Shown: positions 37,690-47,574, numbered from the stretch's first letter. The stretch is DNA of 64,000 nucleotides from Elusimicrobia bacterium UBA5214 (GCA_002412545.1 DHVG01000001.1:336630-400629); one strand, 5' to 3'. Notes: generated by a model not told the origin, from the sequence alone. A program made the numbers and translations.

Positions 37690-38960
37690 CTCATTCTTCC
37701 TTGCACTTGAATTTTATTATCTTTCTCTGACCTTTCTGATATCTTATTTACATCTATTAAAGTTAAAATACCCAAAATGAAAATCGCTACTACAAAAGAA
37801 AAAATTAGATATACGTAATTATTAGTAAACGACACAACTATCCCACTACTCATTAGGAACAGAAAAAGAGATATAATGATGTTTTTTGTATTTAAAGCCT
37901 TTATATAATAAGCATCAATAATGCTTCTCATAGATACATAAATAGCATAAGGTAACCCACTAATCATAATTATTCTTGTAACTGATACCAAATTGGGAAA
38001 ATTCTTACCTAAATAAACCTTTATGATTCCCTCAGCAAACGTCTCAAAGAAAAATATTCCAATCACTGTCAATAAAAGTGTCACTTTCAGAAGCCTATGT
38101 ACATAGGATTTCAACAAACAAAAATCCTTGGTTGCTACAATCCGGCTTGCTTTTGGCAGAAGGATTATCCCAATGGGTGCAAAGAAACTCCCTGCCATAT
38201 TCAAAAGAGATACGCCAAAAGCAACATAACCTGCCTTTTCCAAACCTGCCATATGGACAGTGAATGTTGCCGGTAGTGTGAGGAGAGCAGCAAGTCCAAA
38301 GTCCCCGGGAACACGTTGCACCCCATAAACAAGAAGTTCCCTTGTATGCGGTATAATATTTTTTTTCAATTTTATTTTTCTTACGGACATAAATAGAAAG
38401 AAAATAGAAACTATAAACATTGAGACTCCCGTTAGGGTTATAACCATTGCGACAGTTCTTCCAAAAAAGAACGCAAACAATGGTATGATACCGGTATTAA
38501 GTATCTGCAAGAGATTGGCCTTGAACATCAGTAATTTTCCCCTGAAATAGCTATAACAAAGACCATGGACAATTAACCCCCAAATTACCAGAACTATCGG
38601 AAACATCAAATAGGTATAAGCAGAACTTCCAAAAAATAGAAAGGCAAATCTTTTTTTTAACAGGTGCAATATAATTGTAAAGATTAATAATGCAAGACTA
38701 AGTACATAAATTCCGCCTAAAAAGTATGCATCCGGATTATCAGGTTTTGGATTGGCAGAAGCGTAAGCAATATATCTTGGTATTCCTACCCCCAACCCCA
38801 TAAATAGTACCGGTACAATAAGGGATATGGTTCTTCTACTCAAAGCATATTCCGAAAATCCTTCCTTTCCAAGAAAACTGGCAGCCAGTTTATACACAAG
38901 AATTCCGCTTATCAAAATCAAAAATTCAGTTATAAATGTGATAATTATATCTCTTTTCAA
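37686..38960 (-). CDS. wzx: Polysaccharide flippase (Wzx-like) 2
   Basis: A 424-residue MOP-superfamily membrane protein with about 12 helices. The N-terminus (FITEFLILISGILVYKLAAS) and GVQRVPGDFGLAALLTLPAT match lipopolysaccharide flippases. It begins with TTG at 38958-38960 and overlaps the polymerase start. With the Wzy-like protein and the three glycosyltransferases downstream it makes a complete Wzx/Wzy assembly unit. Confidence 0.87.
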   Translation of the reverse strand: MKRDIIITFITEFLILISGILVYKLAASFLGKEGFSEYALSRRTISLIVPVLFMGLGVGIPRYIAYASANPKPDNPDAYFLGGIYVLSLALLIFTIILHLLKKRFAFLFFGSSAYTYLMFPIVLVIWGLIVHGLCYSYFRGKLLMFKANLLQILNTGIIPLFAFFFGRTVAMVITLTGVSMFIVSIFFLFMSVRKIKLKKNIIPHTRELLVYGVQRVPGDFGLAALLTLPATFTVHMAGLEKAGYVAFGVSLLNMAGSFFAPIGIILLPKASRIVATKDFCLLKSYVHRLLKVTLLLTVIGIFFFETFAEGIIKVYLGKNFPNLVSVTRIIMISGLPYAIYVSMRSIIDAYYIKALNTKNIIISLFLFLMSSGIVVSFTNNYVYLIFSFVVAIFILGILTLIDVNKISERSEKDNKIQVQGRMS

Positions 38961-39001
38961 TTAAAACCTGTAGAAGCTTTTTCCCTTGATGATATTATGT
39001 G

Positions 39002-40105
39002 TTATATAGAAGATACCACCGCTAAAGTATCAACAATTTTTGTTGCAGCATTTCCTTTTCCATAAAACTGACGAGTAGAAAAATCTACATTCATTCCTCT
39101 GATTGCTCTAATAATACTATCCACATCCGTTCCGACCAATATGTTCCAGCCATTTTTTACCGTTTCCATCCATTCGGTTTCTTTACGAAGAGTAATACAA
39201 GGTATACTTAACCAATATGCTTCTTTCTGAACACCACCGGAGTCAGTAAGAATCTTTTTAGCATTTTTTTCTAAGACAAGCATATCAAGATAACTTACAG
39301 GATTCATTATTAAAAAATTTCCTATCGTAGTAACTGTCCCTTTCAAAAGTGAAAATTCTGAATTCAATTGTTTTAGTGTTTTTCGTGTGCGGGGATGCAT
39401 CGGAAAGACAATTTTCTTTTTGATTTGTTTCAAGGCAAAAAGAATTGACCTCAGATTTTCCGGATTATCGGTATTTTCCTGACGGTGAATTGTAAGGAGA
39501 AAGTATTCTTTTGATTTTAGGTTTAATTTTTGTAATGTTTTTGGTTTTGGTCCTGAATTAAATTCAGAATTAATTTTTGATTTAAATATATCATACATTA
39601 CATCTCCTACTAAATGTACTCCTTTGGTTATACCTTCTTTTTTAAGATTATCTACTGCAGTTTTTGTTGGACAAAAAAGAAATTTTGAAATATGGTCAGT
39701 TAATACTCTATTTACTTCCTCAGGCATATCCGACTTATAACTTCTTAAACCTGCTTCAATATGTGCTACCGGAATGTTTAATTTTACTGCTCCTAATGCT
39801 CCGGCTAAAGTTGAATTTGTATCACCATAAACGATTACCGTGTTTGGTTTTTCTTTTAATAGAACTTTTTCTATTCTTTCAAGCATTAATGCAGTTTGTT
39901 TAGCGTGACTATAAGAACCAACCTCTAAATTATAATCAGGTTTAGGTACATTCAATTCATCAAAGAATATCTTTGACATTTCATAATCATAATGTTGACC
40001 AGTGTGAACTAAGATGTGATTAATTTTTCTCTTTTTTAATTCATCTACAATTGGTTTTAATTTTATAAATTGGGGACGTGCTCCAATTACTGAAATTATC
40101 TTCAT
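39002..40105 (-). CDS. wbpI: UDP-N-acetyl sugar 2-epimerase (WecB/WbpI family)
   Basis: A 367-residue non-hydrolysing epimerase: GARPQFIKLKPIVDELKKR, VHTGQHYDYEMSKIFFDEL, VYGDTNSTLAGALGAVKL, HIEAGLRSYKSDMPEEVNR and TDSGGVQKEAYWLSIPCITL. WecB (UDP-GlcNAc) and WbpI (UDP-2,3-diacetamido-glucuronate) look alike. Because the next three genes upstream encode WbpE, WbpB/WbpD and (after a gap) WbpA activities, WbpI is the better guess. It is coupled to the aminotransferase gene (ATGA). Confidence 0.88.
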   Translation of the reverse strand: MKIISVIGARPQFIKLKPIVDELKKRKINHILVHTGQHYDYEMSKIFFDELNVPKPDYNLEVGSYSHAKQTALMLERIEKVLLKEKPNTVIVYGDTNSTLAGALGAVKLNIPVAHIEAGLRSYKSDMPEEVNRVLTDHISKFLFCPTKTAVDNLKKEGITKGVHLVGDVMYDIFKSKINSEFNSGPKPKTLQKLNLKSKEYFLLTIHRQENTDNPENLRSILFALKQIKKKIVFPMHPRTRKTLKQLNSEFSLLKGTVTTIGNFLIMNPVSYLDMLVLEKNAKKILTDSGGVQKEAYWLSIPCITLRKETEWMETVKNGWNILVGTDVDSIIRAIRGMNVDFSTRQFYGKGNAATKIVDTLAVVSSI

Positions 40106-41205
40106 ATAACTTGTTTTATTATTTTTACTACCTCTTGGATTTGTTCTTTAGTCAATTCAGGGTACATCGGTAAGGATAGAACTTCTTCTTGTGCTTGTTC
40201 GGCAATAGGAAAATCACCTTTTTGATAATCTAAGTCCTTATAAACTTCTTGTAGATGGAGACAAAGAGGATAGTAGACAGCAGAAGCAATGCCATTTTGC
40301 TTAAGGTATTTCTGGACTGAATCTCGGTCCTTCTTAATACGAATTGTGTAATAATTGAAGCTGTGTTTCATATAGTCTAAATTATTAGTCGGACAAATAA
40401 TGTCGGTATTTTTTAGTAATTCGTTATATAAATTGGCATTTTTAATCCTTAAATCAATCCATCGGTTAATATACTTCAATTTAACTTGAAGTATTGCTGC
40501 TTGCAGGGTATCCAAACGACTGTTAAAACCGTGCATTCCGTAATAATATTTGGTAGTTGAGCCATGATTACGGAGCATCTTCACGTTCTGGGCAACCTTT
40601 TCATCATTAGTAATTACCATTCCTCCATCGCCATAACAACCTAAATTTTTGCCCGGGAAGAAACTTATACATCCGACATCTCCTAAGGACCCTACCTTTT
40701 TACTTTTATATTCAGAACCAAGAGCTTGAGCGCAGTCCTCAATAACTTTTAAACCATATTTCTTAGCCAAAGAGAGGATTCTATCCATTTCGCAAGGTAA
40801 ACCATATAGGTGAACTGGAAGAATTGCTTTTGTTTTTTGTGTGATTTTCTTTTCTACCTTTTCTGGGGCAAGATTATAAGTGTGATAATCTATATCACAG
40901 AAAACTGGTCTTGCCCCTACCCGGCAGATTGCTTCTGCAGTAGCAATAAAAGTAAAAGGTGTTGTTACTACCTCATCACCTTTGCCAATATTCAAAGCAG
41001 TTAGCGCCAAAACTAAAGCATCGGTTCCTGAAGCAACACCAATAGCAAATTTTACTCCTGAATATCTGGCAATTTCTTTTTCTAAAGTTTCTACTTGTAA
41101 ACCAAGAATAAAATTGGTTTCCTTCAAAATTTCTTTAATCGCAGATTCTATCTCATCTTTTATATTTTCGTATTGAAGTTTCAAATCTACAAGTGGTATT
41201 TTCAT
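40102..41205 (-). CDS. wbpE: UDP-3-keto-GlcNAcA aminotransferase (WbpE-like)
   Basis: A 367-residue DegT-family enzyme: MKIPLVDLKLQYENIKDEIE, GVASGTDALVLALTALNIGK, EDCAQALGSEYKSKKVGSLG and FFPGKNLGCYGDGGMV with the PLP lysine. The start PLVDLKLQY and overall pattern match WbpE/WlbC, which aminates C3 of UDP-3-keto-N-acetylglucosaminuronate. It lies directly after the fused dehydrogenase/acetyltransferase gene with no spacing. Confidence 0.9.
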   Translation of the reverse strand: MKIPLVDLKLQYENIKDEIESAIKEILKETNFILGLQVETLEKEIARYSGVKFAIGVASGTDALVLALTALNIGKGDEVVTTPFTFIATAEAICRVGARPVFCDIDYHTYNLAPEKVEKKITQKTKAILPVHLYGLPCEMDRILSLAKKYGLKVIEDCAQALGSEYKSKKVGSLGDVGCISFFPGKNLGCYGDGGMVITNDEKVAQNVKMLRNHGSTTKYYYGMHGFNSRLDTLQAAILQVKLKYINRWIDLRIKNANLYNELLKNTDIICPTNNLDYMKHSFNYYTIRIKKDRDSVQKYLKQNGIASAVYYPLCLHLQEVYKDLDYQKGDFPIAEQAQEEVLSLPMYPELTKEQIQEVVKIIKQVI

Positions 41206-42780
41206 TTATATTTCTAGTAACTTATTTTTTATTTCTTTATATGCTTTCCCACAACTTTTACAAACTGCCTTTTGTCCTTTAAATGTTAATTTCTCCGCAC
41301 ATTCACACATCCAACCTTTCAACTTTCCCGGGTTGCCTATAACCAATCCATAATCAGGAACATCTTTGGTAACCACTGCCCCGGCACCAATGAAAGCGTA
41401 ACTCCCTAAAGTATGACCGCAGATAATCGTAGCATTAGCACCGATGGTAGTTCCTTTTCTTACAAGGGTCGGTCTTAATTCTTTCATCCTCGGAATTCTT
41501 GCCCTCGGATTAAGCACATTAGTAAAAACACAAGAAGGTCCACAAAATACTTCATCCTCCAAAATTACTCCTTCGTAAATGGAGACGTTGTTCTGGATTT
41601 TACATCCATCACCAATGGTTACATTGGGACCAATCACCACATTTTGCCCAATTTTGCACTTTTTACCTATCTTAGAACCTTTTAATACATGGGAAAAATG
41701 CCAAATTTGACTGCCCTCACCAATTTCCACATTTTCATCAATATAAGAAGAAGGATGTACAAAATATTCTTTTATTTTTTCATTTCTGTCTAGTTTAATA
41801 GCTTGACCATCTTGTCTCAAAGACTCTTCACAAGAGGAAAGCAAACGAAGCACGGATAAACCTTCTTTACCATCGGTTTTAGGAGTTAAACCTTTAATAA
41901 TACAATCAAGAAAATGTTCACATTCTGCTTTAAGTGGTTCTATTTTTTCTACCGGAATAACTTCACTTTTTGCTTTCTGAGCAATGGGAACGCGATTTCT
42001 CCATTCAATAGTATGGGGATAAAGGAAAAGTTTTTCTTCGGTTAGGTCATCAAATACTGCCATTTTCTTATTTCCCACTACTACTAGTTTCTGTTCCTTA
42101 AATGGGTGTAACCAAGAGACAAAAATGTGAGCTTTAACTCCGTTTACAAAATCCAGAGTAGTTAGGGTAGTATCGTATATTCCTTCCAGCAAATATTTAC
42201 CACCAAAAGACCTAACTTCTTTAGGGAATTCGTTTAAAAGCATCAGAATGGCAGAAATATCATGAGGAGCAAAACTCCATAGGATATTTTCTTCCTGTCT
42301 AAGTTTACCAATATTTAAGCGATTAGAATAAATATATTCAATTCTTCCCAATTCACCTATATCAATGAATTCTTTAAGTTTGAGCACTGCGGGGTGATAA
42401 TTTAAAATATGCCCAACCATCAAAATCCTATTCAAATCTTTTGCCAAGTTTACGAGTTCTTCTCCTTCTTCTACTTTTAGGGCGAGTGGTTTCTCTACAA
42501 AAACATGTTTTTTCCGAAGAAGAGATTGTTTTGCCAATGTGTAGTGAGTAGAAGCCGGTGTCGCGATTGCTACCGCTTCTATATTGTTATCTTTCCATAC
42601 CTCCTCTGGCAAATTAGTAGTTTTAGTATCCGGGTACTTTTCCGATAGAGTTCTTAATTTATCTCTATCTGTATCGCAGATAAGTTCCAAAACTCCTAAT
42701 TCCTTAAAAGCTCTTACTAAATTCTTACCCCAGTAACCACAACCAATAACTGCTACTTTGATGGATTTTTCTTTATTCAT
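41206..42780 (-). CDS. Fusion: UDP-GlcNAcA 3-dehydrogenase (WbpB-like) + N-acetyltransferase (WbpD-like)
   Basis: A 524-residue fusion. Residues 1-325 are a Gfo/Idh/MocA oxidoreductase (VAVIGCGYWGKNLVRAF, VFVEKPLALKVEEGE with the EKP lysine, HILNYHPAVLKLKEF). Residues 335-500 are a left-handed beta-helix acetyltransferase (hexapeptides from HPSSYIDENVEIGEGSQIWH to VVTKDVPDYGLVIGNPGKL). The tail has four cysteines (CECAEKLTF, CKSCGKAY), a probable zinc ribbon. Fusing the steps before and after WbpE would channel intermediates. The gene heads an operon from an operator-controlled promoter at 42893-42937. Confidence 0.92.
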   Translation of the reverse strand: MNKEKSIKVAVIGCGYWGKNLVRAFKELGVLELICDTDRDKLRTLSEKYPDTKTTNLPEEVWKDNNIEAVAIATPASTHYTLAKQSLLRKKHVFVEKPLALKVEEGEELVNLAKDLNRILMVGHILNYHPAVLKLKEFIDIGELGRIEYIYSNRLNIGKLRQEENILWSFAPHDISAILMLLNEFPKEVRSFGGKYLLEGIYDTTLTTLDFVNGVKAHIFVSWLHPFKEQKLVVVGNKKMAVFDDLTEEKLFLYPHTIEWRNRVPIAQKAKSEVIPVEKIEPLKAECEHFLDCIIKGLTPKTDGKEGLSVLRLLSSCEESLRQDGQAIKLDRNEKIKEYFVHPSSYIDENVEIGEGSQIWHFSHVLKGSKIGKKCKIGQNVVIGPNVTIGDGCKIQNNVSIYEGVILEDEVFCGPSCVFTNVLNPRARIPRMKELRPTLVRKGTTIGANATIICGHTLGSYAFIGAGAVVTKDVPDYGLVIGNPGKLKGWMCECAEKLTFKGQKAVCKSCGKAYKEIKNKLLEI

Positions 42781-42892
42781 TTTTTCCCTTCACGAGAAAA
42801 AGGAAAGAGCGACTTTTTCTCTATATCAATTTCCTTTCTAGGAGCCAAGAAGTATCCTATAAATACTAATAGTCATATAAAAATAAAAACAA

Positions 42893-42909
42893 TGTTCATT
42901 TTTTGAACA
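42893..42909. promoter_or_regulatory. Operator-like palindrome TGTTCA-N5-TGAACA, copy 3
   Basis: TGTTCATTTTTTGAACA, extended to AATGTTCA...TGAACATT. It begins on the last base of the -10 box, exactly the geometry seen at 15129-15145, and covers the predicted start site. Confidence 0.75.
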
Positions 42910-42937
42910 TTGTAAAAAATTTCAAAATTCTTGTCAA
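42909..42937 (-). promoter_or_regulatory. Sigma-70-type promoter of the WbpB/D-led operon
   Basis: Minus-strand TTGACA (42932-42937), 17-bp spacer, TACAAT (42909-42914). About 115 nt of leader follow to the ATG at 42780. The downstream genes to about 29 kb are densely packed and could be one transcript. Confidence 0.8.
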
Positions 42938-42939
42938 GC

Positions 42940-43047
42940 CCCCGCATCTTTTGTAAATACCAGTACATGATTTTATTGGGAAAAATTACCTAAACTGGAT
43001 TAGTATCACGAGTTATTTATGAATAATACACCAAAAAAGGTGCGGGG
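42940..43047. mobile_element. CCCCGCACC-type inverted-repeat element, copy a
   Basis: Ends CCCCGCATCTTTTG (42940-42953) and the inverted AAAAAGGTGCGGGG (43034-43047). The 80-bp interior has no gene. Two other elements with these ends but unrelated interiors lie at 54900-55084 and 63815-63925, which fits a non-autonomous (MITE-like) family. Confidence 0.65.
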
Positions 43048-43087
43048 TTAAGCATCTCAAATTGTAATTTTTTTTTACACTTAATAA

Positions 43088-44395
43088 CTATGCTCTAATA
43101 AGTTTGTAAGAATATCGTCCAAGTTTGCGAATTGCATTTCGTGTATCAACAATTAGATTTGCCTTTTCTAAGATCCAATCATAGTTGTAACTACTGTGAT
43201 TAGTAATAATTATGATGCAATCCATATCTTGGATAATTTCTTCGCTTAAGTCAATTGATGATTTATCAATCTTGTGTTCACGCATGGGTGGAATTTTAGG
43301 AATGTAAGGGTCATGGTAAGAAACAAGCGCGCCTTCTTTTTCTAAAAGTTCAATTATTCGGAGAGCCGGTGATTCACGTACATCCGCAATATCTTTTTTA
43401 TAAGTCACCCCCAAAACTAAAATTTTGCTTCCATTAAGACATTTCTTTTGTCTGTTTAACCCTTCAATAACTTTAGAAACTACATAATAAGGCATCGCAG
43501 TATTAATTTCACCAGCAAGTTCAATAAATTTAGTAGGAAATTCATACTGTTTTGCTTTCCAGGAAAGATAAAAAGGGTCAATTGGTATGCAATGTCCACC
43601 AAGACCGGGACCGGGATAAAACGGTTGAAAACCGAAAGGTTTAGTTGAAGCCGATTCAATTACTTCCCACACATCTATACCCATACGGTCAAAGAGCATT
43701 TTTAATTCGTTCACTAAAGCAATATTTACTGCACGATAAATGTTCTCTAATATTTTTACTGCCTCGGCAACTTTTGCTGAAGAAACCTGAATTACTTGAG
43801 AAGTAATCTGACTATATAAAATACCGGCAAGTTCACCTCCTTCTTTAGAAACCCCTCCAACAATTTTGGGGATATTTCTTACTGAATAGTTGGGATTTCC
43901 CGGGTCTTCACGCTCCGGTGAAAAAGCAAGATAGAAATCTTTTCCTTCTTTCAAACCAGTCTTTTCTAAGATTGGTATACATATTTCTTCGGTAGTCCCG
44001 GGGTAAGTTGTACTTTCTAATACAATAATTTGGTCCTTGTGGAGATATTTAGCAATTGTTTCGGTAGTTCTGACGATAAAACTCAAATCTGGTTCTCGAT
44101 TTTCAGTCAAAGGTGTAGGAACACAGATTAGAACACAGTTGATGGTTGATAGTTGGGAGAAATTAGCCGTTGGAATAAGTCTCTTTTTATCAACTAATTT
44201 TTTTATTTTTTCGGGACGAATATAATGAATATAGCTTTCCCCGTTTTTGAGTTTTCTAATTTTTTCAGAATCAATATCCAGAGCATAGGTTTCAAAACCT
44301 TTCTCGGCAAACTCTAAGACTAAAGGTAATCCTACATAACCTACACCAATTACACCCACTTTTGCTGTTTTGTTTTGAATTTTTTCTTTTAACAT
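43088..44395 (-). CDS. wbpA: UDP-N-acetylglucosamine 6-dehydrogenase (WbpA-like)
   Basis: A 435-residue UDP-sugar dehydrogenase: VGVIGVGYVGLPLVLEFAEK, ESTTYPGTTEEI, NPNYSVRNIPKIVGGV, FGFQPFYPGPGLGGHCIPID with the catalytic cysteine, and VLGVTYKKDIADVRESPAL. The YPGPGLGGHCIPIDPFYL form is typical of UDP-HexNAc rather than UDP-glucose dehydrogenases. A GTTGATG-type heptad array (44138-44158) encodes the QLSTIN segment before VLICVPTPL. It supplies the first step of UDP-ManNAc3NAcA synthesis. Confidence 0.92.
   Translation of the reverse strand: MLKEKIQNKTAKVGVIGVGYVGLPLVLEFAEKGFETYALDIDSEKIRKLKNGESYIHYIRPEKIKKLVDKKRLIPTANFSQLSTINCVLICVPTPLTENREPDLSFIVRTTETIAKYLHKDQIIVLESTTYPGTTEEICIPILEKTGLKEGKDFYLAFSPEREDPGNPNYSVRNIPKIVGGVSKEGGELAGILYSQITSQVIQVSSAKVAEAVKILENIYRAVNIALVNELKMLFDRMGIDVWEVIESASTKPFGFQPFYPGPGLGGHCIPIDPFYLSWKAKQYEFPTKFIELAGEINTAMPYYVVSKVIEGLNRQKKCLNGSKILVLGVTYKKDIADVRESPALRIIELLEKEGALVSYHDPYIPKIPPMREHKIDKSSIDLSEEIIQDMDCIIIITNHSSYNYDWILEKANLIVDTRNAIRKLGRYSYKLIRA
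44138..44158. repeat. Heptad array GTTGATG x3, in frame in wbpA
   Basis: GTTGATG, GTTGATA and GTTGGGA in tandem, encoding part of FSQLSTINCVL between the Rossmann strand and the conserved CVPTPL block. Confidence 0.6.
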
Positions 44396-44479
44396 TATAT
44401 TGATTACATTTATTTAAACGATTAGAGCGATTTTGTAAGAATTTTAATCATTGTAATCTGGACTTTCTAATCACTGAAA

Positions 44480-45280
44480 TCAAGTCTTAGAAAGATACTC
44501 TTGAAAAAAAGCGAACATTATACCAAGAAATATACCCAAAATACCAGCGATTAAGATAATTTGTCTTTTTTTGAGACTAACTGGTTTTTCTGGAAGTAGA
44601 GCAGTAGCGCTAATTTTGGTATCCTCAGTACCATACGACCCTTCCATACGTTTCTCTTTTAAATCCCTTTCTAAATTTTCATAACGTGATAAAGTATTTT
44701 CTAAACGTTCCATATATCCTTGAGCAATCAAAGCATCAGCTTCCGAACCGGATTTTTCTAATTGTTTAATTTTTTCTTTCAAATTCTCAATTTCGTTTTT
44801 CAAATTTTTTAATTCAGTAGTATAACTTTGAATGTAATCTTCTAAAATTTGTTTCCCAGAAGACAAAAGTCGACGATGCCGCTCAAGAAGTATTTTGGTT
44901 ACACTATTAACCAATTCTACTGCCATCTCTGGTTTTCTCCCTTTACCAGTTATTTCCAATAAACCTGCAGTTTCTTCTATCCTTATTCTTTGCTTCAATC
45001 GATACAAATTTTCTTCATCAAATGGCATTTTTAAATCCTGAGCAATTTCACGTAAGAACGGTTTTTGCTTAAGAATTTCGATTATTGCCGGAATATTTTC
45101 TAATTGTTGATTCCTAATTCTGCCAATTGTTATTAATGTTGACGCTTGGTACACTTTAGGTAATTTTGAACTTATCACTAAACTAACAATTAGTGTAACC
45201 AAAAAAATACCTATAATAAACATCCATTTTTTTTTGATTACTTTGAGATATTCTTTTAAGTCAATTTCTTCTTCATTCAT
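44480..45280 (-). CDS. wzz: Wzz-type chain-length determinant
   Basis: A 266-residue inner-membrane protein: TM1 at about 18-38 ([20 protein letters not shown]), a periplasmic domain with a long coiled coil (about 140-205, heptads such as [17 protein letters not shown]), the proline-rich [14 protein letters not shown] segment and TM2 ([19 protein letters not shown]). No kinase domain follows. It sets chain length for a Wzy polymerase. It overlaps the Uxs gene by 8 bp. Confidence 0.9.
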   Translation of the reverse strand: MNEEEIDLKEYLKVIKKKWMFIIGIFLVTLIVSLVISSKLPKVYQASTLITIGRIRNQQLENIPAIIEILKQKPFLREIAQDLKMPFDEENLYRLKQRIRIEETAGLLEITGKGRKPEMAVELVNSVTKILLERHRRLLSSGKQILEDYIQSYTTELKNLKNEIENLKEKIKQLEKSGSEADALIAQGYMERLENTLSRYENLERDLKEKRMEGSYGTEDTKISATALLPEKPVSLKKRQIILIAGILGIFLGIMFAFFQEYLSKT

Positions 45281-46211
45281 TTTTTTCTCCTTGTTGGAAC
45301 CATTTAATTGTACTTTTGAGTCCTTCGGATAAAGAAATTTTGGGATACCATTTTAAATATTTTTCTGCTTTAATGATATCAGGTCGTCGCACTTTAGGAT
45401 CATCAATAGGTAAAGGTCGGTAAACAATTTTGCTTTTTGTTCCGGTTAGTTTTTTAATAATTCTTGCTAATTCATTTAAAGTGATTTCTTCTGGATTACC
45501 GAGATTAATCGGTTGACTAAATTCAGAAAATAAAAGTTTATAAATTCCTTCAATCATGTCTGAAATGTAACAGAAGGAACGTGTCTGTGTTCCATCGCCA
45601 TAGACAGTAATTGATTTGCCGGTGAGTGCCTGACTAATGAAGTTTGGTATCGCTCGGCCGTCATCTTTACGCATTCGTGGTCCATAAGTATTAAATATTC
45701 GAGCAATTCTTACCGATATTTTATGGTATCGGTGATAAGCCATTGTCATCGCTTCCGCAAATCGTTTTGCTTCATCATATACACCACGTGGACCAACTGG
45801 ATTAACATTACCCCAGTAGGTTTCTGGTTGTGGATTAATCTGTGGGTCACCGTAAACTTCGCTCGTAGAAGCAAGCATAAAAATTGCTTTTTTTTCCTTC
45901 GCTAAACCAAGTGCTTTATGTGTTCCTAAAGCACCAACTTTCAATGTTGGTATTGGATATTTTAAATAATCAATCGGACTTGCTGGTGAAGCGAAATGCA
46001 ATACCGCATCTATCCTGCCGGGAATATGAATGTAATTCGTGACATCATGCTTAACAAACAAAAAATTTCCATTACCAAATAAATGTTCAATATTGCGTAT
46101 ATCACCAGTAAGTAAATTATCAATACAGATGACTGCATGTCCCTTTCTGATTAAGTAATCACAAAGATGACTACCGATGAACCCCGCACTACCAGTAATT
46201 ATAATGTTCAT
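45273..46211 (-). CDS. uxs: UDP-glucuronate decarboxylase (UDP-xylose synthase)
   Basis: A 312-residue extended [39 protein letters not shown], the STSEVYGDP block and [19 protein letters not shown] (Tyr-x3-Lys), then [13 protein letters not shown]. The ASPASP...YLKYPIxT signature is specific for UDP-glucuronate decarboxylases. It would convert UDP-glucuronate, made by the Ugd gene just upstream, to UDP-xylose. Confidence 0.92.
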   Translation of the reverse strand: MNIIITGSAGFIGSHLCDYLIRKGHAVICIDNLLTGDIRNIEHLFGNGNFLFVKHDVTNYIHIPGRIDAVLHFASPASPIDYLKYPIPTLKVGALGTHKALGLAKEKKAIFMLASTSEVYGDPQINPQPETYWGNVNPVGPRGVYDEAKRFAEAMTMAYHRYHKISVRIARIFNTYGPRMRKDDGRAIPNFISQALTGKSITVYGDGTQTRSFCYISDMIEGIYKLLFSEFSQPINLGNPEEITLNELARIIKKLTGTKSKIVYRPLPIDDPKVRRPDIIKAEKYLKWYPKISLSEGLKSTIKWFQQGEKNE

Positions 46212-46281
46212 AGTTAATACGATTCAAACAGATTATTACGGATTCAGACAGATTAAGTCCCTATCCGTCTGCATTCTTTTT

Positions 46282-47574
46282 TTATCTTCCTACTCCTTTA
46301 TAGACAAATCCTAACTCTCTCATTTTTTCTGGTTCGTAAATGTTTCTTCCATCAATAATAATCGGATGTTTTAAAAGTTTACTCAATCGTTTTATGTCCA
46401 ATTTTTTAAATTCATCCCATTCAGTAAGAATAACCAAACATTCGCTATTTTTTGCTACTTCATATGGATTCAGACAAAATTTAATATCTTTAAGAACTTT
46501 TTTTGCCTTTTCCATTGCTTGAGGGTCATAAACTTTGATTTTTGCACCTTGTTCCTGGAGCATTTTAATTATATCAATTGCTGGTGAAAATCTTATATCA
46601 TCGGTATTTGGTTTAAAAGATAAACCGAGAACACCAATAGTTTTCCCATTAATTATCCAAATTGTTTCTTCAATTTTTTTCAAAATATTTTTCTTTTGTT
46701 CTTCATTAATTTTCTTTACTGCCATTAAAAGGTCAAAATTATAACCAAGTTTGTTAGAAATCCAGTAAAATGCTTCCAAATCTTTAGGTAGACAAAATCC
46801 GCCAAAACCGCAACCAGCATTAAGGAAATCTTTACCAATACGTTTATCCAAACCAATTCCTTGAGCAACTTCTTTTATATTTGCACCTACAAGTTCGCAG
46901 AAATTGGCAACTGCATTGATAAAAGATATTTTAGTTGCCAAAAATGAATTTGATGCATGTTTAATTAACTCCGCACTTTTGGTATCGGTGACCAAAATTG
47001 GTGTTTTCATTGGTGCATAAAGTTCGCACATAATTTTTTCTGCTTTTTTTGATTTTACTCCAATAATAATCCGGTCCGGATGAAGAAAATCGTTTATTGC
47101 TGAGCCTTCACGCAAGAATTCTGGATTAGAAACGACATCAAATTCACAATTACTAAGATTATTCCGACGAACTGTTGTTTCTACCCATTCACCAGTTTCT
47201 ACCGGAACTGTTGACTTTTCTACAATCACTTTATATTCACGCATATGACGTGCAATCTCATGGGCTACTTTTTCTATCGAAGACAAATCTGCCGAACCAT
47301 CTTCTTTCGGGGGTGTACCAACAGCGATAAAAATTATCTCCGATTTTTCTACCCCTTCTTTTATGCTGGTAGTAAAAGATATTCTTTTTAAATTTACATT
47401 CTTTTTAATCATTTCCTTCAGGTTAGGTTCATAAATAGGAATTATAAACTTTTTTAAACACGAAATTTTTTCTCCATCATTGTCAACACAAATAACCCGA
47501 TTGCCTATTTCAGCTAAACAAGTCCCGGTAACTAATCCAACATAACCACAACCGATTACGCAAATTTTTTTCAT
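46282..47574 (-). CDS. ugd: UDP-glucose 6-dehydrogenase
   Basis: A 430-residue enzyme oxidising UDP-glucose to UDP-glucuronate: ICVIGCGYVGLVTGTCLAEI, EKSTVPVETGEW, SNPEFLREGSAINDFLHPDR, LNAGCGFGGFCLPKDLEAF with the catalytic cysteine, and VLGLSFKPNTDDIRFSPAI. All motifs are normal. It is coupled to the 4-epimerase gene (ATGA) and feeds the Uxs enzyme downstream; the 70-bp gap between them holds GATTAC-like repeats. Confidence 0.96.
   Translation of the reverse strand: MKKICVIGCGYVGLVTGTCLAEIGNRVICVDNDGEKISCLKKFIIPIYEPNLKEMIKKNVNLKRISFTTSIKEGVEKSEIIFIAVGTPPKEDGSADLSSIEKVAHEIARHMREYKVIVEKSTVPVETGEWVETTVRRNNLSNCEFDVVSNPEFLREGSAINDFLHPDRIIIGVKSKKAEKIMCELYAPMKTPILVTDTKSAELIKHASNSFLATKISFINAVANFCELVGANIKEVAQGIGLDKRIGKDFLNAGCGFGGFCLPKDLEAFYWISNKLGYNFDLLMAVKKINEEQKKNILKKIEETIWIINGKTIGVLGLSFKPNTDDIRFSPAIDIIKMLQEQGAKIKVYDPQAMEKAKKVLKDIKFCLNPYEVAKNSECLVILTEWDEFKKLDIKRLSKLLKHPIIIDGRNIYEPEKMRELGFVYKGVGR

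Larger units (their letters stand above)
42781..43087. other. 307-bp control region
   Basis: No gene. From left to right it holds a roughly 110-bp leader for the gene at 41206-42780, an operator palindrome (42893-42909), a near-consensus promoter (42909-42937), a 108-bp CCCCGCACC-type inverted-repeat element (42940-43047) and 40 bp downstream of the WbpA gene. The promoter's -35 box lies 2 bp from the end of the element. Confidence 0.7.
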
